Source: Bacillota bacterium | GTDB taxonomy: Bacteria; Bacillota; Clostridia; Peptostreptococcales; Anaerovoracaceae | DNA length: 64,000 nucleotides | Reading direction: 5' to 3' | NCBI GenBank assembly: GCA_019420525.1 | Contig: JAHZHA010000020.1 | Location: 1 to 64,000 of the forward strand | In this document: one piece after another, positions 53,659-62,084 of the stretch | Layout: each line of letters begins with the position of its first letter | Numbering within the stretch: the first letter of the stretch is position 1 | Program-made: the position numbers and the translations under genes | The notes under the pieces: generated by a model | The model's database searches: none | What the model was told of the DNA's origin: nothing | The model's input: the letters and a program-made list of their open reading frames with translations, nothing else

Positions 53659-53901
53659 ATGAAAACGATCACAGTCTGTGTGGGAAGCGCCTGTCATATG
53701 AAAGGGTCGCACCGTGTTATCGACAAATTTGACGAGTTGATAGAGAAATACGGTATGAAAGATGAGGTGGAACTGAAAGCTTCTTTCTGTATGGATCAGT
53801 GCACGGGAAATATCGGAGCACGGATCGACGACTGCCAGATTTACGATCTGACGCGGGACAATGTGGAAGAAGTGTTTCTCCGTGAGATTCTGGGAAAATA
53901 A
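53659..53901 (+). CDS. [2Fe-2S] thioredoxin-like ferredoxin (NuoE-type domain)
   Basis: An 80-aa stand-alone thioredoxin-like [2Fe-2S] domain. Four Cys in the NuoE arrangement: CVGSAC (C-x4-C, about 7 and 12) and CMDQC (C-x3-C, about 44 and 48) in ASFCMDQCTGNIGARIDD. TGAGGAGGT lies before the ATG. Such domains pass electrons between flavoproteins and hydrogenases; here it is first in a unit with a PAS-bearing hydrogenase and a phosphatase, so it may be the redox partner of the sensor rather than part of an enzyme complex. Confidence 0.82.
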   Translation: MKTITVCVGSACHMKGSHRVIDKFDELIEKYGMKDEVELKASFCMDQCTGNIGARIDDCQIYDLTRDNVEEVFLREILGK

Positions 53902-54001
53902 AATTCTCCGATGATCGGGCGACGCTGGACGGAGATTCGTTCCGGCGGAGCTGTACAGGAAATTCAGGAGCGGGGACGATGTGTCCGGAAGGTGTTGAGA
54001 T

Positions 54002-55753
54002 ATGAGTAATACGGAAAAACAAAAAAATAATCTGATCATGCGTCTCAAAGGCGCAAACTGTAAGAACTGTTATAAATGTGTGAGAGCCTGCCCGGTAAAA
54101 GCGATATCTATTTTGTCGGAAAAGGCGACTATCGATGAAAAACGCTGCATCTACTGCGGAAAATGCTATCTCGTCTGTCCGCAGGATGCCAGAGATCTTT
54201 TCAGCGAAATGGACAGAGTAAAGCTCATGATCGCTTCAGGCGAAAAGGTGTATTTTTCGATTTCGTCCACTTTCAGCGAGTATTTTATGAATGCAAATTT
54301 CCGTCAGTTGGGCGCAGCCTTGAAAAAACTAGGTGCCGACAGAGTTGAGGAAACCGCCGTAGGCACGATGCGTGTCATGGAAGAATACGAGCGGCTTGCG
54401 GACGAGGATAAGATGACAAATATCTTTACCAGCGCCTGCCCGTCAGCAAATTTTCTGATCCAGAAATATTATCCGGAACTCATCAAGCATCTGGCTCCTG
54501 TTGATACTCCGCTGGAGGCTCATGCCAAGATGATGCGCAAAGCTTATGGTGATGATATTCGTATAGTGGCCGTAGGTCCGTGCATCGCCTGTCATAAGCT
54601 GACGTATATCGCCGGAAACGGGGATCTCATCGATGCGTATATCAGCTTTGAGGAACTGGAGCAGTGGATGAAGGACGAGGGCGTATCGATCACCCGGGAA
54701 GAAGATCCGGAAACGTATATGGTATCAAATTACCGTGCCAGATACTTCGACGAATCGGGGGGCATCTTCCGGGCGCTTAAAAATGACATCAAATATAATT
54801 ATATGGTATGGATTATTGACGGTTCGACGCGCATCATGAATACCTTCAAAGATGTAAACGATTCCATCCGGGGCTATTTCATCGAACTCACCGGTTGTCA
54901 GAATAGCTGCCTGGGAGGTCCCAACATGCGCATGGCCGGCAGAGATACGTTTATCGGGAAAGATCACTGGCTTTATCTCCTGAACGACGGTCAGGGCGAA
55001 GAGAAGGTTAATCCTTCCGAACTGGCCGATGTGGATGTCAGCAAGAATTATATCCGTATGGACTTCTATGAGCCGATGCCTACAGAAGAAGAAATTCGGG
55101 ATCTGCTGGCGCTGGTGGGAAAGACGCGCCGAAGCGATATGCTGGACTGCAGCGGATGCGGTTATCCGACCTGCAGAGATAAGGCCATCGCCGTTTACCG
55201 GGGAATGGCAGATCCGTTTATGTGCATTCCTTATTCCAGAGAAAAGGCTGAGGCGGAATCGAATCATCTGTTTGAATTCATGCCAAACGGTATCGTTCTT
55301 ACAGACAAAGACATGAAAATTGCTGACATTAACCCTAAAGCACTGGAAATTCTGGGGGGAAGCAAGGAAGATTTTATCGATACGGATGTAAGAGAAATCA
55401 TGCTGACGGATTTCATCGATAATGCGAGAATGAAGGAACTCGATGTGATAAACGATGTGATTCATTGTGATAAGCTGCAGAAGGTTCTCGCAGTGACATT
55501 TTTCAGAATTACACGTCATAATCTGTACGTATTGGTCATCAATGACAGGACGGAAGAAGCTGCAAGCCACCAGAAAGAATCCAAGCTCCGGGAAGAAGCA
55601 ATCCATGTGGCTCAGGATGTTGTCCAGAAGCAGATGAGAATTGCTCAGGAGATCGCAAGTCTGCTGGGTGAGACGACTGCGGAGACAAAGCTGGCGGTCA
55701 ATAAGCTCAAGACGATGCTGGAGACGGATGAGGAAGGGTGGTACAATGAATGA
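54002..55753 (+). CDS. hydS: Sensory-type [FeFe] hydrogenase with PAS domain (HydS-like, group C)
   Basis: 583 aa. Two 4Fe-4S sites (CKNCYKCVRACP, CIYCGKCYLVCP), then the H-cluster domain with three loops: L1 TSACPSANF (~143), L2 GPCIACHK (~193), L3 ELTGCQNSCLGGPN (~296). The proton-relay Cys of catalytic enzymes is Ala in L1, and the L2 Met is Gly, as in sensory hydrogenases. A further CSGCGYPTC Fe-S motif lies near 380, and a PAS domain at ~421-490 (LFEFMPNGIVLTDKDMKIAD). The C-terminal ~80 residues are helical. It lacks partner subunits for electron transfer. Family knowledge plus layout suggest an H2 sensor signalling to the overlapping phosphatase. Confidence 0.87.
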   Translation: MSNTEKQKNNLIMRLKGANCKNCYKCVRACPVKAISILSEKATIDEKRCIYCGKCYLVCPQDARDLFSEMDRVKLMIASGEKVYFSISSTFSEYFMNANFRQLGAALKKLGADRVEETAVGTMRVMEEYERLADEDKMTNIFTSACPSANFLIQKYYPELIKHLAPVDTPLEAHAKMMRKAYGDDIRIVAVGPCIACHKLTYIAGNGDLIDAYISFEELEQWMKDEGVSITREEDPETYMVSNYRARYFDESGGIFRALKNDIKYNYMVWIIDGSTRIMNTFKDVNDSIRGYFIELTGCQNSCLGGPNMRMAGRDTFIGKDHWLYLLNDGQGEEKVNPSELADVDVSKNYIRMDFYEPMPTEEEIRDLLALVGKTRRSDMLDCSGCGYPTCRDKAIAVYRGMADPFMCIPYSREKAEAESNHLFEFMPNGIVLTDKDMKIADINPKALEILGGSKEDFIDTDVREIMLTDFIDNARMKELDVINDVIHCDKLQKVLAVTFFRITRHNLYVLVINDRTEEAASHQKESKLREEAIHVAQDVVQKQMRIAQEIASLLGETTAETKLAVNKLKTMLETDEEGWYNE

Positions 55754-56933
55754 TTATTATGTGGCAACCTACAGCGAAAGTCTGAAGAAAAAAGGCGAAG
55801 AGTTGTGCGGCGATATGGTCAATGTGATCAGAAAGCCTGATGAGACGATTCTCGTATTGGCTGACGGCATGGGCAGTGGCGTAAAAGCGAATATCCTGGC
55901 CACCCTCACCAGTAAGATTATATCCACTCTCATGAGCGGTGATGCGGATATCGATGAATGTGTGGAGACTATTTCTGAAACTCTGCCTGTTTGCAGTGTC
56001 AGGGGAATAGCGTATTCCACTTTTACCATAGTGAGAGTGAAGCATAATGGTGAAGTCTACACCGCAGAATTCGATGGACCGGAATTTGTCATGCTGCGGG
56101 ATGGTATTCTGGAAGAGCCGGATAAAGAGATGCGCATTATAAGCGGTAAAGAGGTATGGGAGTCGCATTTTATGGCCCGGCCTGGAGACATGATCGTATC
56201 TTTTTCCGATGGTGTTATCCACGCCGGCATCGGGAGACTCATCAATCTGGGCTGGAAACGTGTCAATGTCATGGAGTTCATTCAGAGAAACTATCATCCT
56301 CATATTTCTGCCCGGATGATGACAAAGGACCTGGTTTCTGTGTGCAATCACCTGTATGAGGGAGAACCGGGGGATGACACTACGGTGGCGGTGGTTCACA
56401 TCGTACCGCGCACTACGACCCGTGTAATGGTGGGACCGGCGTCAAGTCCGGATATGGATGCAAAACAGGTGCGGGATCTGATACTGACTTCCGGCAAAAA
56501 AATTGTGTGCGGTGGTACCACATCACAGATTGTAGCCAGGGAACTGGGCAAAAAGATCGACGTGGATCTCAAATATTATGATGATGACGTGCCCCCTATC
56601 GCTTTTATCGAAGGTATCGATCTGGTAACAGAGGGAATCCTCACACTGTCAGCGGCAGAAAAGAAAATGAAAGAATATCTCCAGGAGTATGAAGATAATG
56701 TCAGAAAGCCTCAGACGGTGGATCTGGAAAAGAAAGACGGCGCTACAAAGCTGGTGCGTCTGTTGGTGGAAGAGGATTGCACGGATATCATCTTCATGAT
56801 GGGGCAGGCGAACAATCCGGCTCATCAGAATCTAGACGCACCTGTCAGCCTTAACATAAAGGTGAGAATTGTTCAGAATATCGCACGGATGCTGGAAAAA
56901 ATGGGAAAAAATGCAGAAGTAGAATATTATTGA
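55746..56933 (+). CDS. PP2C/SpoIIE-type protein phosphatase with extra C-terminal domain
   Basis: ATG 55746 overlaps the hydrogenase gene by eight bases. 395 aa. N-terminal ~235 residues are a SpoIIE-like PP2C fold: metal-binding aspartates in ILVLADGMGSGVKANILA and GDMIVSFSDGVIHAGIG, and GEPGDDTTVAVVHIVP. Such enzymes dephosphorylate Ser/Thr. The C-terminal ~150 residues (VMVGPASSPDMDAKQVRDL, IVCGGTTSQIVARELGKKID, FIEGIDLVTEGILTLSAAEK) form a second domain I do not recognise; it resembles an alpha/beta substrate-binding fold. No kinase or anti-sigma partner is adjacent. Predicted output of the hydrogen sensor. Confidence 0.85.
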   Translation: MNDYYVATYSESLKKKGEELCGDMVNVIRKPDETILVLADGMGSGVKANILATLTSKIISTLMSGDADIDECVETISETLPVCSVRGIAYSTFTIVRVKHNGEVYTAEFDGPEFVMLRDGILEEPDKEMRIISGKEVWESHFMARPGDMIVSFSDGVIHAGIGRLINLGWKRVNVMEFIQRNYHPHISARMMTKDLVSVCNHLYEGEPGDDTTVAVVHIVPRTTTRVMVGPASSPDMDAKQVRDLILTSGKKIVCGGTTSQIVARELGKKIDVDLKYYDDDVPPIAFIEGIDLVTEGILTLSAAEKKMKEYLQEYEDNVRKPQTVDLEKKDGATKLVRLLVEEDCTDIIFMMGQANNPAHQNLDAPVSLNIKVRIVQNIARMLEKMGKNAEVEYY

Positions 56934-56951
56934 AAGATCTAGCGATGAATA

Positions 56952-56991
56952 GTCACCGCCGAGTTGAGATCGGCGGTGACTTATTTTTTTT
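56952..56991 (+). terminator. Terminator of the hydrogen-sensing module
   Basis: GTCACCGCCGA (56952-56962) pairs with TCGGCGGTGAC (56970-56980), then TTATTTTTTTT. Confidence 0.92.
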
Positions 56992-57022
56992 CAGAAAAAT
57001 TAGCGGATTACATGGTTTTGCA

Positions 57023-57050
57023 TTGCATTTTTTCTGTCATATGGTACAAT
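57023..57050 (+). promoter_or_regulatory. Candidate promoter of the Lrp/AsnC-tadA unit
   Basis: TTGCAT (57023-57028), 16-base spacer, TACAAT (57045-57050) with an extended TGG before the -10. The leader to the start codon would be about 150 bases. Confidence 0.4.
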
Positions 57051-57203
57051 TGATTGAAATTGTGTCGCTTTGTGCCCGTTTTTCCACGCTGTTTGCCGTG
57101 CAGGCGGCTGTTTTTTTTCGCTTTTTGCGCATTTTATACGGAAAATAAGGGGAAAAAAGGAGACACAGACAGAAAATTAGGTCCGGAGGAGAAGGAAGTA
57201 TAA

Positions 57204-57653
57204 ATGGACGTTATTGATGTAAAAATTTTGGAAGTCTTACAGGAAAATTCAAGAGTGTCGATTTCAGAACTGAGCAGAAAAGTCAATCTCTCTCTGTCTG
57301 CCGTCAGTGAACGGCTGAAGAAGCTGGAAAATTCGAACATTATCAGCAAGTATACCGTAATCCTGGATCCGAAGCTTCTGGGCAAGGATCTGTCTGTGAT
57401 GATCAGTATCGGACTGGAATCCACGTCGCAGACGCAGGCTTTTCTGGAATTCGTGGAGACAGAGCCTGAAATTCTGGAATGTCATTATATCACGGGCGAA
57501 TACGATTATATGCTGAAAGTGACGACTACAAACACTCATACGCTGGAAATGATCATGAATCGGATTAAGAGTTTTCACGGCATCAAGCGTACGCAGACGA
57601 ATGTGATCCTGTCTACTACGAAGCAGCTCCACAGTGTTTCGCCGGTGCTGTAA
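57204..57653 (+). CDS. Lrp/AsnC-family transcriptional regulator
   Basis: A 149-aa feast/famine regulator: N-terminal helix-turn-helix (DVKILEVLQENSRVSISELS, VNLSLSAVSERLKKLE) and a C-terminal RAM ligand-binding domain (VETEPEILECHYITGEYDYM, VTTTNTHTLEMIMNRIKSF). GGAGGAGAAGG precedes the ATG. Amino-acid ligand and targets unknown. Seven bases before tadA, so probably one transcript. Confidence 0.9.
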   Translation: MDVIDVKILEVLQENSRVSISELSRKVNLSLSAVSERLKKLENSNIISKYTVILDPKLLGKDLSVMISIGLESTSQTQAFLEFVETEPEILECHYITGEYDYMLKVTTTNTHTLEMIMNRIKSFHGIKRTQTNVILSTTKQLHSVSPVL

Positions 57654-57660
57654 AGATAGA

Positions 57661-58128
57661 ATGGACAGGAAAAATACAGCTCAGCGCTTCATGGAGGAAG
57701 CGCTGAGTCTTGCACATGAAGCAGCAGAGGCGGGAGAAGTACCTGTCGGAGCGGTTATCGTAAAAGACGGAAAGGTGATCGCGTCCGCCAGAAACCGCAC
57801 GGAAGAAAAGAAAAATCCTCTGGCCCATGCGGAGATTTTGGCCATTCAGCAGGCTCTTCCGGCAGTCGGCGGCTGGAGATTGAAAGATTGTGATATGTAT
57901 GTGACACTGGAGCCCTGTGCCATGTGTGCCGGAGCCATCGTTCACGCGAGAATAAGAAATCTGTTTATCGGTACGGCAGACCCGAAGACGGGAGCCTGTG
58001 GATCGATAATGAATATAATTGCAGACCCTCATCTGAACCATCATCCGCAGGTGACGACGGGAATTTTGGGGGAAGAATGCTCCGCTATTTTAAAGGAGTT
58101 TTTCAGACAGCTTAGGAGGAAAAAATGA
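57661..58128 (+). CDS. tadA: tRNA-specific adenosine deaminase
   Basis: Deaminates A34 to inosine in tRNA-Arg(ACG). ATG 57661 lies just after the previous stop with a weak ribosome site, suggesting coupling; 155 aa. Zinc-site motifs: HAEILAIQQA (catalytic His-Ala-Glu) and LEPCAMCAGAIVHARI (PCxxC), then GTADPKTGACGS and the C-terminal helix EECSAILKEFFRQLRRKK. Confidence 0.94.
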   Translation: MDRKNTAQRFMEEALSLAHEAAEAGEVPVGAVIVKDGKVIASARNRTEEKKNPLAHAEILAIQQALPAVGGWRLKDCDMYVTLEPCAMCAGAIVHARIRNLFIGTADPKTGACGSIMNIIADPHLNHHPQVTTGILGEECSAILKEFFRQLRRKK

Positions 58129-58862
58129 TGAAACGATTCGCAGGTATCGTGCTTTCGGCGATGCTGCTGGCAGCTGCATGTGCGGCTCCGGTCAGCGCGG
58201 CCGATTTTCAGCTTACGGATTCAAATCCCGAGGACGGGTATGAAAAAGTCGAAGTGAAGAACGTAATGGTGAAACTCTTTTTTAACGAAGATGTTTCCGG
58301 CGAAGATACACAGAAGGCGAACCAGGATAAGATAACGGTAAAGGACAGCGAAGGCGAAGCGGTGGATTTCGAGATACTCTATGACAGCAAGGATCCGAAG
58401 AAAATCAGTCTTCTCGCCCATAATGACCTTGAAGCGGAAGATCAATATATCGTATCTGTCGACGGAGATCTCGTCTCTGACAGCGGAAATTCTCTGGGAG
58501 CCGATCAGAAAGTGACGTTTTCCACAAAAAAGCCGGACAGCGGCATGGGCTATATGGGGCTGATGCTTCTCATGATTCTCGTGATGGTGGCAATGACACT
58601 GCGAGATCAGCGGAAAGCAGCTCATGATCAGGCAGAGGCCGATCCTATGGCAGGAATCAACACCAACCCGTATAAATTGGCAAAAGAAAAGAAGATCAGC
58701 GTCGAAGAAGCTGTAAAGCTGATCAACGCAGAAAAAGAAAAGGCGAGAAAGAAGGCCGAAAAGCAACAGAAAAAGATAGAAAAAGAGGAGCCGGAGGAAG
58801 CCGAAATCGTCGAACCGAAAGTTTATAGGGTAAAGACGAAAAGAATAGTTAAAAGAAAATAA
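58125..58862 (+). CDS. Secreted/anchored Ig-like (Big_5) domain protein with basic cytoplasmic tail
   Basis: ATG 58125 (or 58128) follows TTAGGAGG and overlaps the tadA stop. 245 aa: signal peptide (~1-25, ending VSAAD), one bacterial Ig-like domain (~27-135; LTDSNPEDGYEKVEVKNVMV, VKLFFNEDVSGEDTQ, FSTKK end), a transmembrane segment (~142-160, MGLMLLMILVMVAM), then ~85 cytoplasmic residues rich in Lys/Glu with NPYKLAKEKKISVEEAVKLI and a coiled-coil-like KARKKAEKQQKKIEKEE. The Ig-like fold is seen in S-layer-associated proteins. Function unknown. Confidence 0.7.
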   Translation: MMKRFAGIVLSAMLLAAACAAPVSAADFQLTDSNPEDGYEKVEVKNVMVKLFFNEDVSGEDTQKANQDKITVKDSEGEAVDFEILYDSKDPKKISLLAHNDLEAEDQYIVSVDGDLVSDSGNSLGADQKVTFSTKKPDSGMGYMGLMLLMILVMVAMTLRDQRKAAHDQAEADPMAGINTNPYKLAKEKKISVEEAVKLINAEKEKARKKAEKQQKKIEKEEPEEAEIVEPKVYRVKTKRIVKRK

Positions 58863-58935
58863 ATTTCCGGACCAGTGTGGGAAAGAAATGCAAAAGGACT
58901 GAAAAATCCGGCATCATAAGAAAAGATAAAGGATG

Positions 58936-58959
58936 TCGGCAGTTGAAATAAACTGCCGA
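58936..58959 (+). other. Leader hairpin upstream of glnS
   Basis: TCGGCAGTT (58936-58944) and AACTGCCGA (58951-58959) pair perfectly around a GAAATA loop, 45 bases before the glnS start. No T-run, so it is not a terminator; T-box elements were not recognised. Confidence 0.4.
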
Positions 58960-59004
58960 TCGCAAATAGACGATAAAGCGGTAAAAGACATTCAGGAGGA
59001 CGAT

Positions 59005-60678
59005 ATGGCTGAAGCGAACAAGCCTGAAGAAGAAAAGACGGCGCGTGAGAGCGTCAATTTCATTCACAATATCATTGAAAAAGATCTGGAAGATCATCTC
59101 TATGACAGACCGATCAAGACACGTTTTCCACCGGAGCCCAACGGATATCTTCATATCGGACATGCAAAATCGATCTGCCTTAATTTTTCAACGGCAGCGA
59201 AATATGGCGGCCTTTGCAATCTTCGGTTTGACGATACAAATCCGGAAAAAGAGGATACCGAGTATGTGGAATCAATCAAAGAAGATGTTAAATGGTTGGG
59301 ATTCCAGTGGGATGATCTACGCTTCGCTTCTGACTATTTTGAAACTATGTACGAGTGTGCGCAGAAGCTCATCCGCAAAGGCAAGGCTTTCGTCTGTTCT
59401 CTCAGTGCAGATGAGATGAAAGCGTACCGGGGCACGCTGACAGAGCCGGGTAAGGAGAGTCCTTACCGCAACAGAAGCGTGGAAGAAAATCTCAGACTTT
59501 TCCAGGAGATGAAAGAAGGAAAATACGCTGACGGCGAAATGGTTCTTCGAGCTAAAATCGACATGGCATCTCCAAACATGAATATGAGAGATCCGGTGCT
59601 CTACCGCATCGCACATGCCGAACATCACAATACAGGTGCGGAATGGTGCGTCTATCCGATGTACGATTTTGCGCATCCGATCGAAGACGCGATAGAAGGT
59701 GTGACGCATTCCATCTGTACCATGGAATTCGAGGATCATAGACCGCTCTATGACTGGGTGCTGAAAGAGACGGAATGGGAGAATCCTCCGAAGCAGATAG
59801 AATTCGCGCGTTTGAACGTGACGAATACGTTGATGAGCAAGCGTCTGCTGAAAAAACTGGTGGATGAGGGAGCTGTAGAAAGCTGGGACGATCCTCGCAT
59901 GCCGACGGTCTCCGGGCTCAGGAGAAGAGGTTATACGCCGGAAGCCATTCGCGACTTCTGCGACAGGATCGGCGTGGCGAAGTCGAACAGCGTCGTCGAT
60001 GTCGGTCAGCTGGAGCACTGTGTCCGAGAAGATCTTCAGCCGAAGGTGGAAAACAGGAATGTCATCTTCGATCCCGTCAAGGTGATCATCACTAATTATC
60101 CGGAAGGACAGACGGAGGAGTGCGAGATCGAAAACAACAAAGATACGGAAAAATTCGGAACGAGAATGGTCCCGTTTTCAGGAGAACTCTACGTGGAACG
60201 GGAAGATTTTATGGAAGTTCCGGTAAAGAAATATTTCCGCCTCTTCCCCGGCAACGAAGTCAGATTCAAGGGTGCCTATTTCATCACCTGTAATGATTTC
60301 GTAAAGGATGAAAACGGCAGGATTACAGAACTTCACTGCACTTACGACCCGGAAACCAGAAGCGGATCCGGTTTTGAAGGGCGGAAAGTAAAGGGGACGA
60401 TTCACTGGGTGGATGCCAGGACGGCCGTTCCAATTACCGTCAGAGATTTCGATTATCTTCTGAAACCGGATGAAGACGGAAAAGAAGTTCCGAATCCGGA
60501 TACACTGATCGTCCACAATGCGGTGGCCGAACCTTCCATCGTGGATTCTCAGCCGGGTACGAGATATCAGTTCTTCCGCCACGGCTATTATATCGAAGAC
60601 ACGAAACTGAGTGAGCCGGGAGCGAAGGTCTTCAATCAGATTGTAGGTCTGAAGAGTTCCTGGAAGCCTGCAAAATAG
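59005..60678 (+). CDS. glnS: Glutaminyl-tRNA synthetase
   Basis: Charges tRNA-Gln with glutamine. ATG 59005 with AGGAGG upstream; 557 aa, full length. Class I signatures: FPPEPNGYLHIGHAKSICLN (HIGH, ~48), LRFDDTNPEKED, MSKR in TNTLMSKRLLKKL (~277); C-terminal anticodon-binding beta-barrels (VDARTAVPITVRDFDYLL). Most Firmicutes make Gln-tRNA through GatCAB, so a direct GlnRS suggests an acquired gene. Codon use looks like its neighbours, so any transfer is old. Confidence 0.95.
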   Translation: MAEANKPEEEKTARESVNFIHNIIEKDLEDHLYDRPIKTRFPPEPNGYLHIGHAKSICLNFSTAAKYGGLCNLRFDDTNPEKEDTEYVESIKEDVKWLGFQWDDLRFASDYFETMYECAQKLIRKGKAFVCSLSADEMKAYRGTLTEPGKESPYRNRSVEENLRLFQEMKEGKYADGEMVLRAKIDMASPNMNMRDPVLYRIAHAEHHNTGAEWCVYPMYDFAHPIEDAIEGVTHSICTMEFEDHRPLYDWVLKETEWENPPKQIEFARLNVTNTLMSKRLLKKLVDEGAVESWDDPRMPTVSGLRRRGYTPEAIRDFCDRIGVAKSNSVVDVGQLEHCVREDLQPKVENRNVIFDPVKVIITNYPEGQTEECEIENNKDTEKFGTRMVPFSGELYVEREDFMEVPVKKYFRLFPGNEVRFKGAYFITCNDFVKDENGRITELHCTYDPETRSGSGFEGRKVKGTIHWVDARTAVPITVRDFDYLLKPDEDGKEVPNPDTLIVHNAVAEPSIVDSQPGTRYQFFRHGYYIEDTKLSEPGAKVFNQIVGLKSSWKPAK

Positions 60679-60720
60679 ACGTATCAGGCAGGTAAACAAT
60701 AAAATATATAAAACAATTAT

Positions 60721-60776
60721 GGCGAAAAAGCGCCGGTCTTCCGAATGGAAAGAGACCAGCGCTTTTCGCATTTTTG
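60721..60776. terminator. Bidirectional terminator
   Basis: GCGAAAAAGCGC and GCGCTTTTCGC, with inner GGTCTT/AGAGACC pairing, followed by ATTTTTG on the plus strand. Between glnS and the opposing phosphatase gene. Confidence 0.75.
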
Positions 60777-60779
60777 AAT

Positions 60780-61643
60780 TTAATTTTGTTTGTTTTTTGA
60801 TATCCAATCCATTTCATGATAGAGCAGCAGATAGATCTGTTCCATCGTCCATTCGTCCAGGACATCCAGGGATTTTTCTTTCTTTTTTACGGATTCGTAA
60901 TCCAGGAAGAGGCTTTCTTCTTTCGGCGAAGTGCATCCTTTTCCGAGCTTAAAGTCGAGATAGCGGCGGAACAGGTCGGCGCCGGGCTCTTCCTCTCCGG
61001 AATCCCCGGAATTTTCTGAAGCAGAGGATATGATCCCCGGTTCCGGTATGGCGGTATCCGCTCCGGAACTGACAGAGACGACAGGACTTTCCGGCACGGC
61101 CTTTTCAACTGTTCTGTCCGGGGAACATGGGGAAGAACTGTCCGGGTCGCTGTGTGAGGAACAGGAGAAGCCGTCCTCTCCGAATATGCCTCCCGGCTGA
61201 AGGATATTGAGGAGAGAGAAACAGCCTTCTTCCGTCTCATCGTAAGCCGTCTGAAAATCTCCCGTATACCACGGATCTGCGATATCCCGGGGTTCTCTTG
61301 TGAAATCCAGCAGACGGTAGATCTTCATCTTCGGATCGCCGCCCGTTATGCGCTTGATATTCTCCACGTTGACGCATTCCGCTCCGATGATGTAATCGTA
61401 ATAATCGTAATCCTCTGGCTGTATCTGAACGGCTTTCTTTCCTTCACAGGAGATTCCTCTGGATTCCAGAAGCCGTTTTACAGGCGGATAGACGGGATTG
61501 CCGATTTCCTCCCTGCTGGTGGCGGCAGATGCGATCTCGAATAAATGCGACATTCCGCGCTGCTCGATCATATCTTTCATGATGAATTCCGCCATAGGGG
61601 AACGGCAGATGTTGCCGTGGCACACGAATAAAATTCTGATCAT
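60780..61643 (-). CDS. Low-molecular-weight protein tyrosine phosphatase with C-terminal extension
   Basis: ATG 61643, eight bases after AAGGA; 287 aa, about 130 longer than the family norm. The first ~155 residues are a complete LMW-PTP: P-loop CHGNICRSP (Cys8, Arg14), and the general-acid Asp in DIADPWYTGDFQTAYDE. Then ~75 residues of Ser/Pro/Glu linker (SSHSDPDSSSPCSPDR), then ~55 residues (LFRRYLDFKLGKG; VLDEWTMEQIYLLLYHEMDW) that look like a small helical domain I do not recognise. These enzymes often oppose bacterial tyrosine kinases in surface polysaccharide control; no kinase is here. Confidence 0.85.
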   Translation of the reverse strand: MIRILFVCHGNICRSPMAEFIMKDMIEQRGMSHLFEIASAATSREEIGNPVYPPVKRLLESRGISCEGKKAVQIQPEDYDYYDYIIGAECVNVENIKRITGGDPKMKIYRLLDFTREPRDIADPWYTGDFQTAYDETEEGCFSLLNILQPGGIFGEDGFSCSSHSDPDSSSPCSPDRTVEKAVPESPVVSVSSGADTAIPEPGIISSASENSGDSGEEEPGADLFRRYLDFKLGKGCTSPKEESLFLDYESVKKKEKSLDVLDEWTMEQIYLLLYHEMDWISKNKQN

Positions 61644-62084
61644 CTCTATATATCCTTTCATAATCCTTAAAATTCCGATATTCTGAGTTTTTCGGTACTT
61701 TTTGACGGGTTTATTGTTTTTGCTGACTGCAGAAAGCGCTAGAAAGCGCTTTGGCATGATATGTTCATTGTATCATATCGGAACTTCTTCCGACATCAGA
61801 TTTTTGAGGAGGATTCCGTCTGCTCTACGGCCGTCTGAATTTCGTATCGGCAACGGAAAGAGAAATATCAGAGATATGAAGAAAAGACAAGATATTATTT
61901 TAAAAATCACGGATATAAATTGTAATTAAATAGATTTATAATGAATTTGTTAGATTAAATATGATTTATTGAATTTTGAAGTTGTATATGATATATTTAA
62001 TGTGTGATAATTGGATGTATGAAATTTGATCACAATACAGATAATTTTATTATAATATGTTATTTTGAAAGGAGCATGATTAAA
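61644..62084. promoter_or_regulatory. Intergenic region with cre-like repeat and Mop-gene promoter
   Basis: 440 gene-free bases. AGAAAGCGCT occurs twice in tandem (61731-61750), the second running into AGAAAGCGCTTTGG, close to the CcpA cre consensus. An inverted repeat ATATG ... CATAT lies at about 61760-61783. From 61880 the sequence is very AT-rich. A weak promoter for the molbindin gene is TTGATC (62026-62031), 19 bases, TATAAT (62051-62056). Confidence 0.45.
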
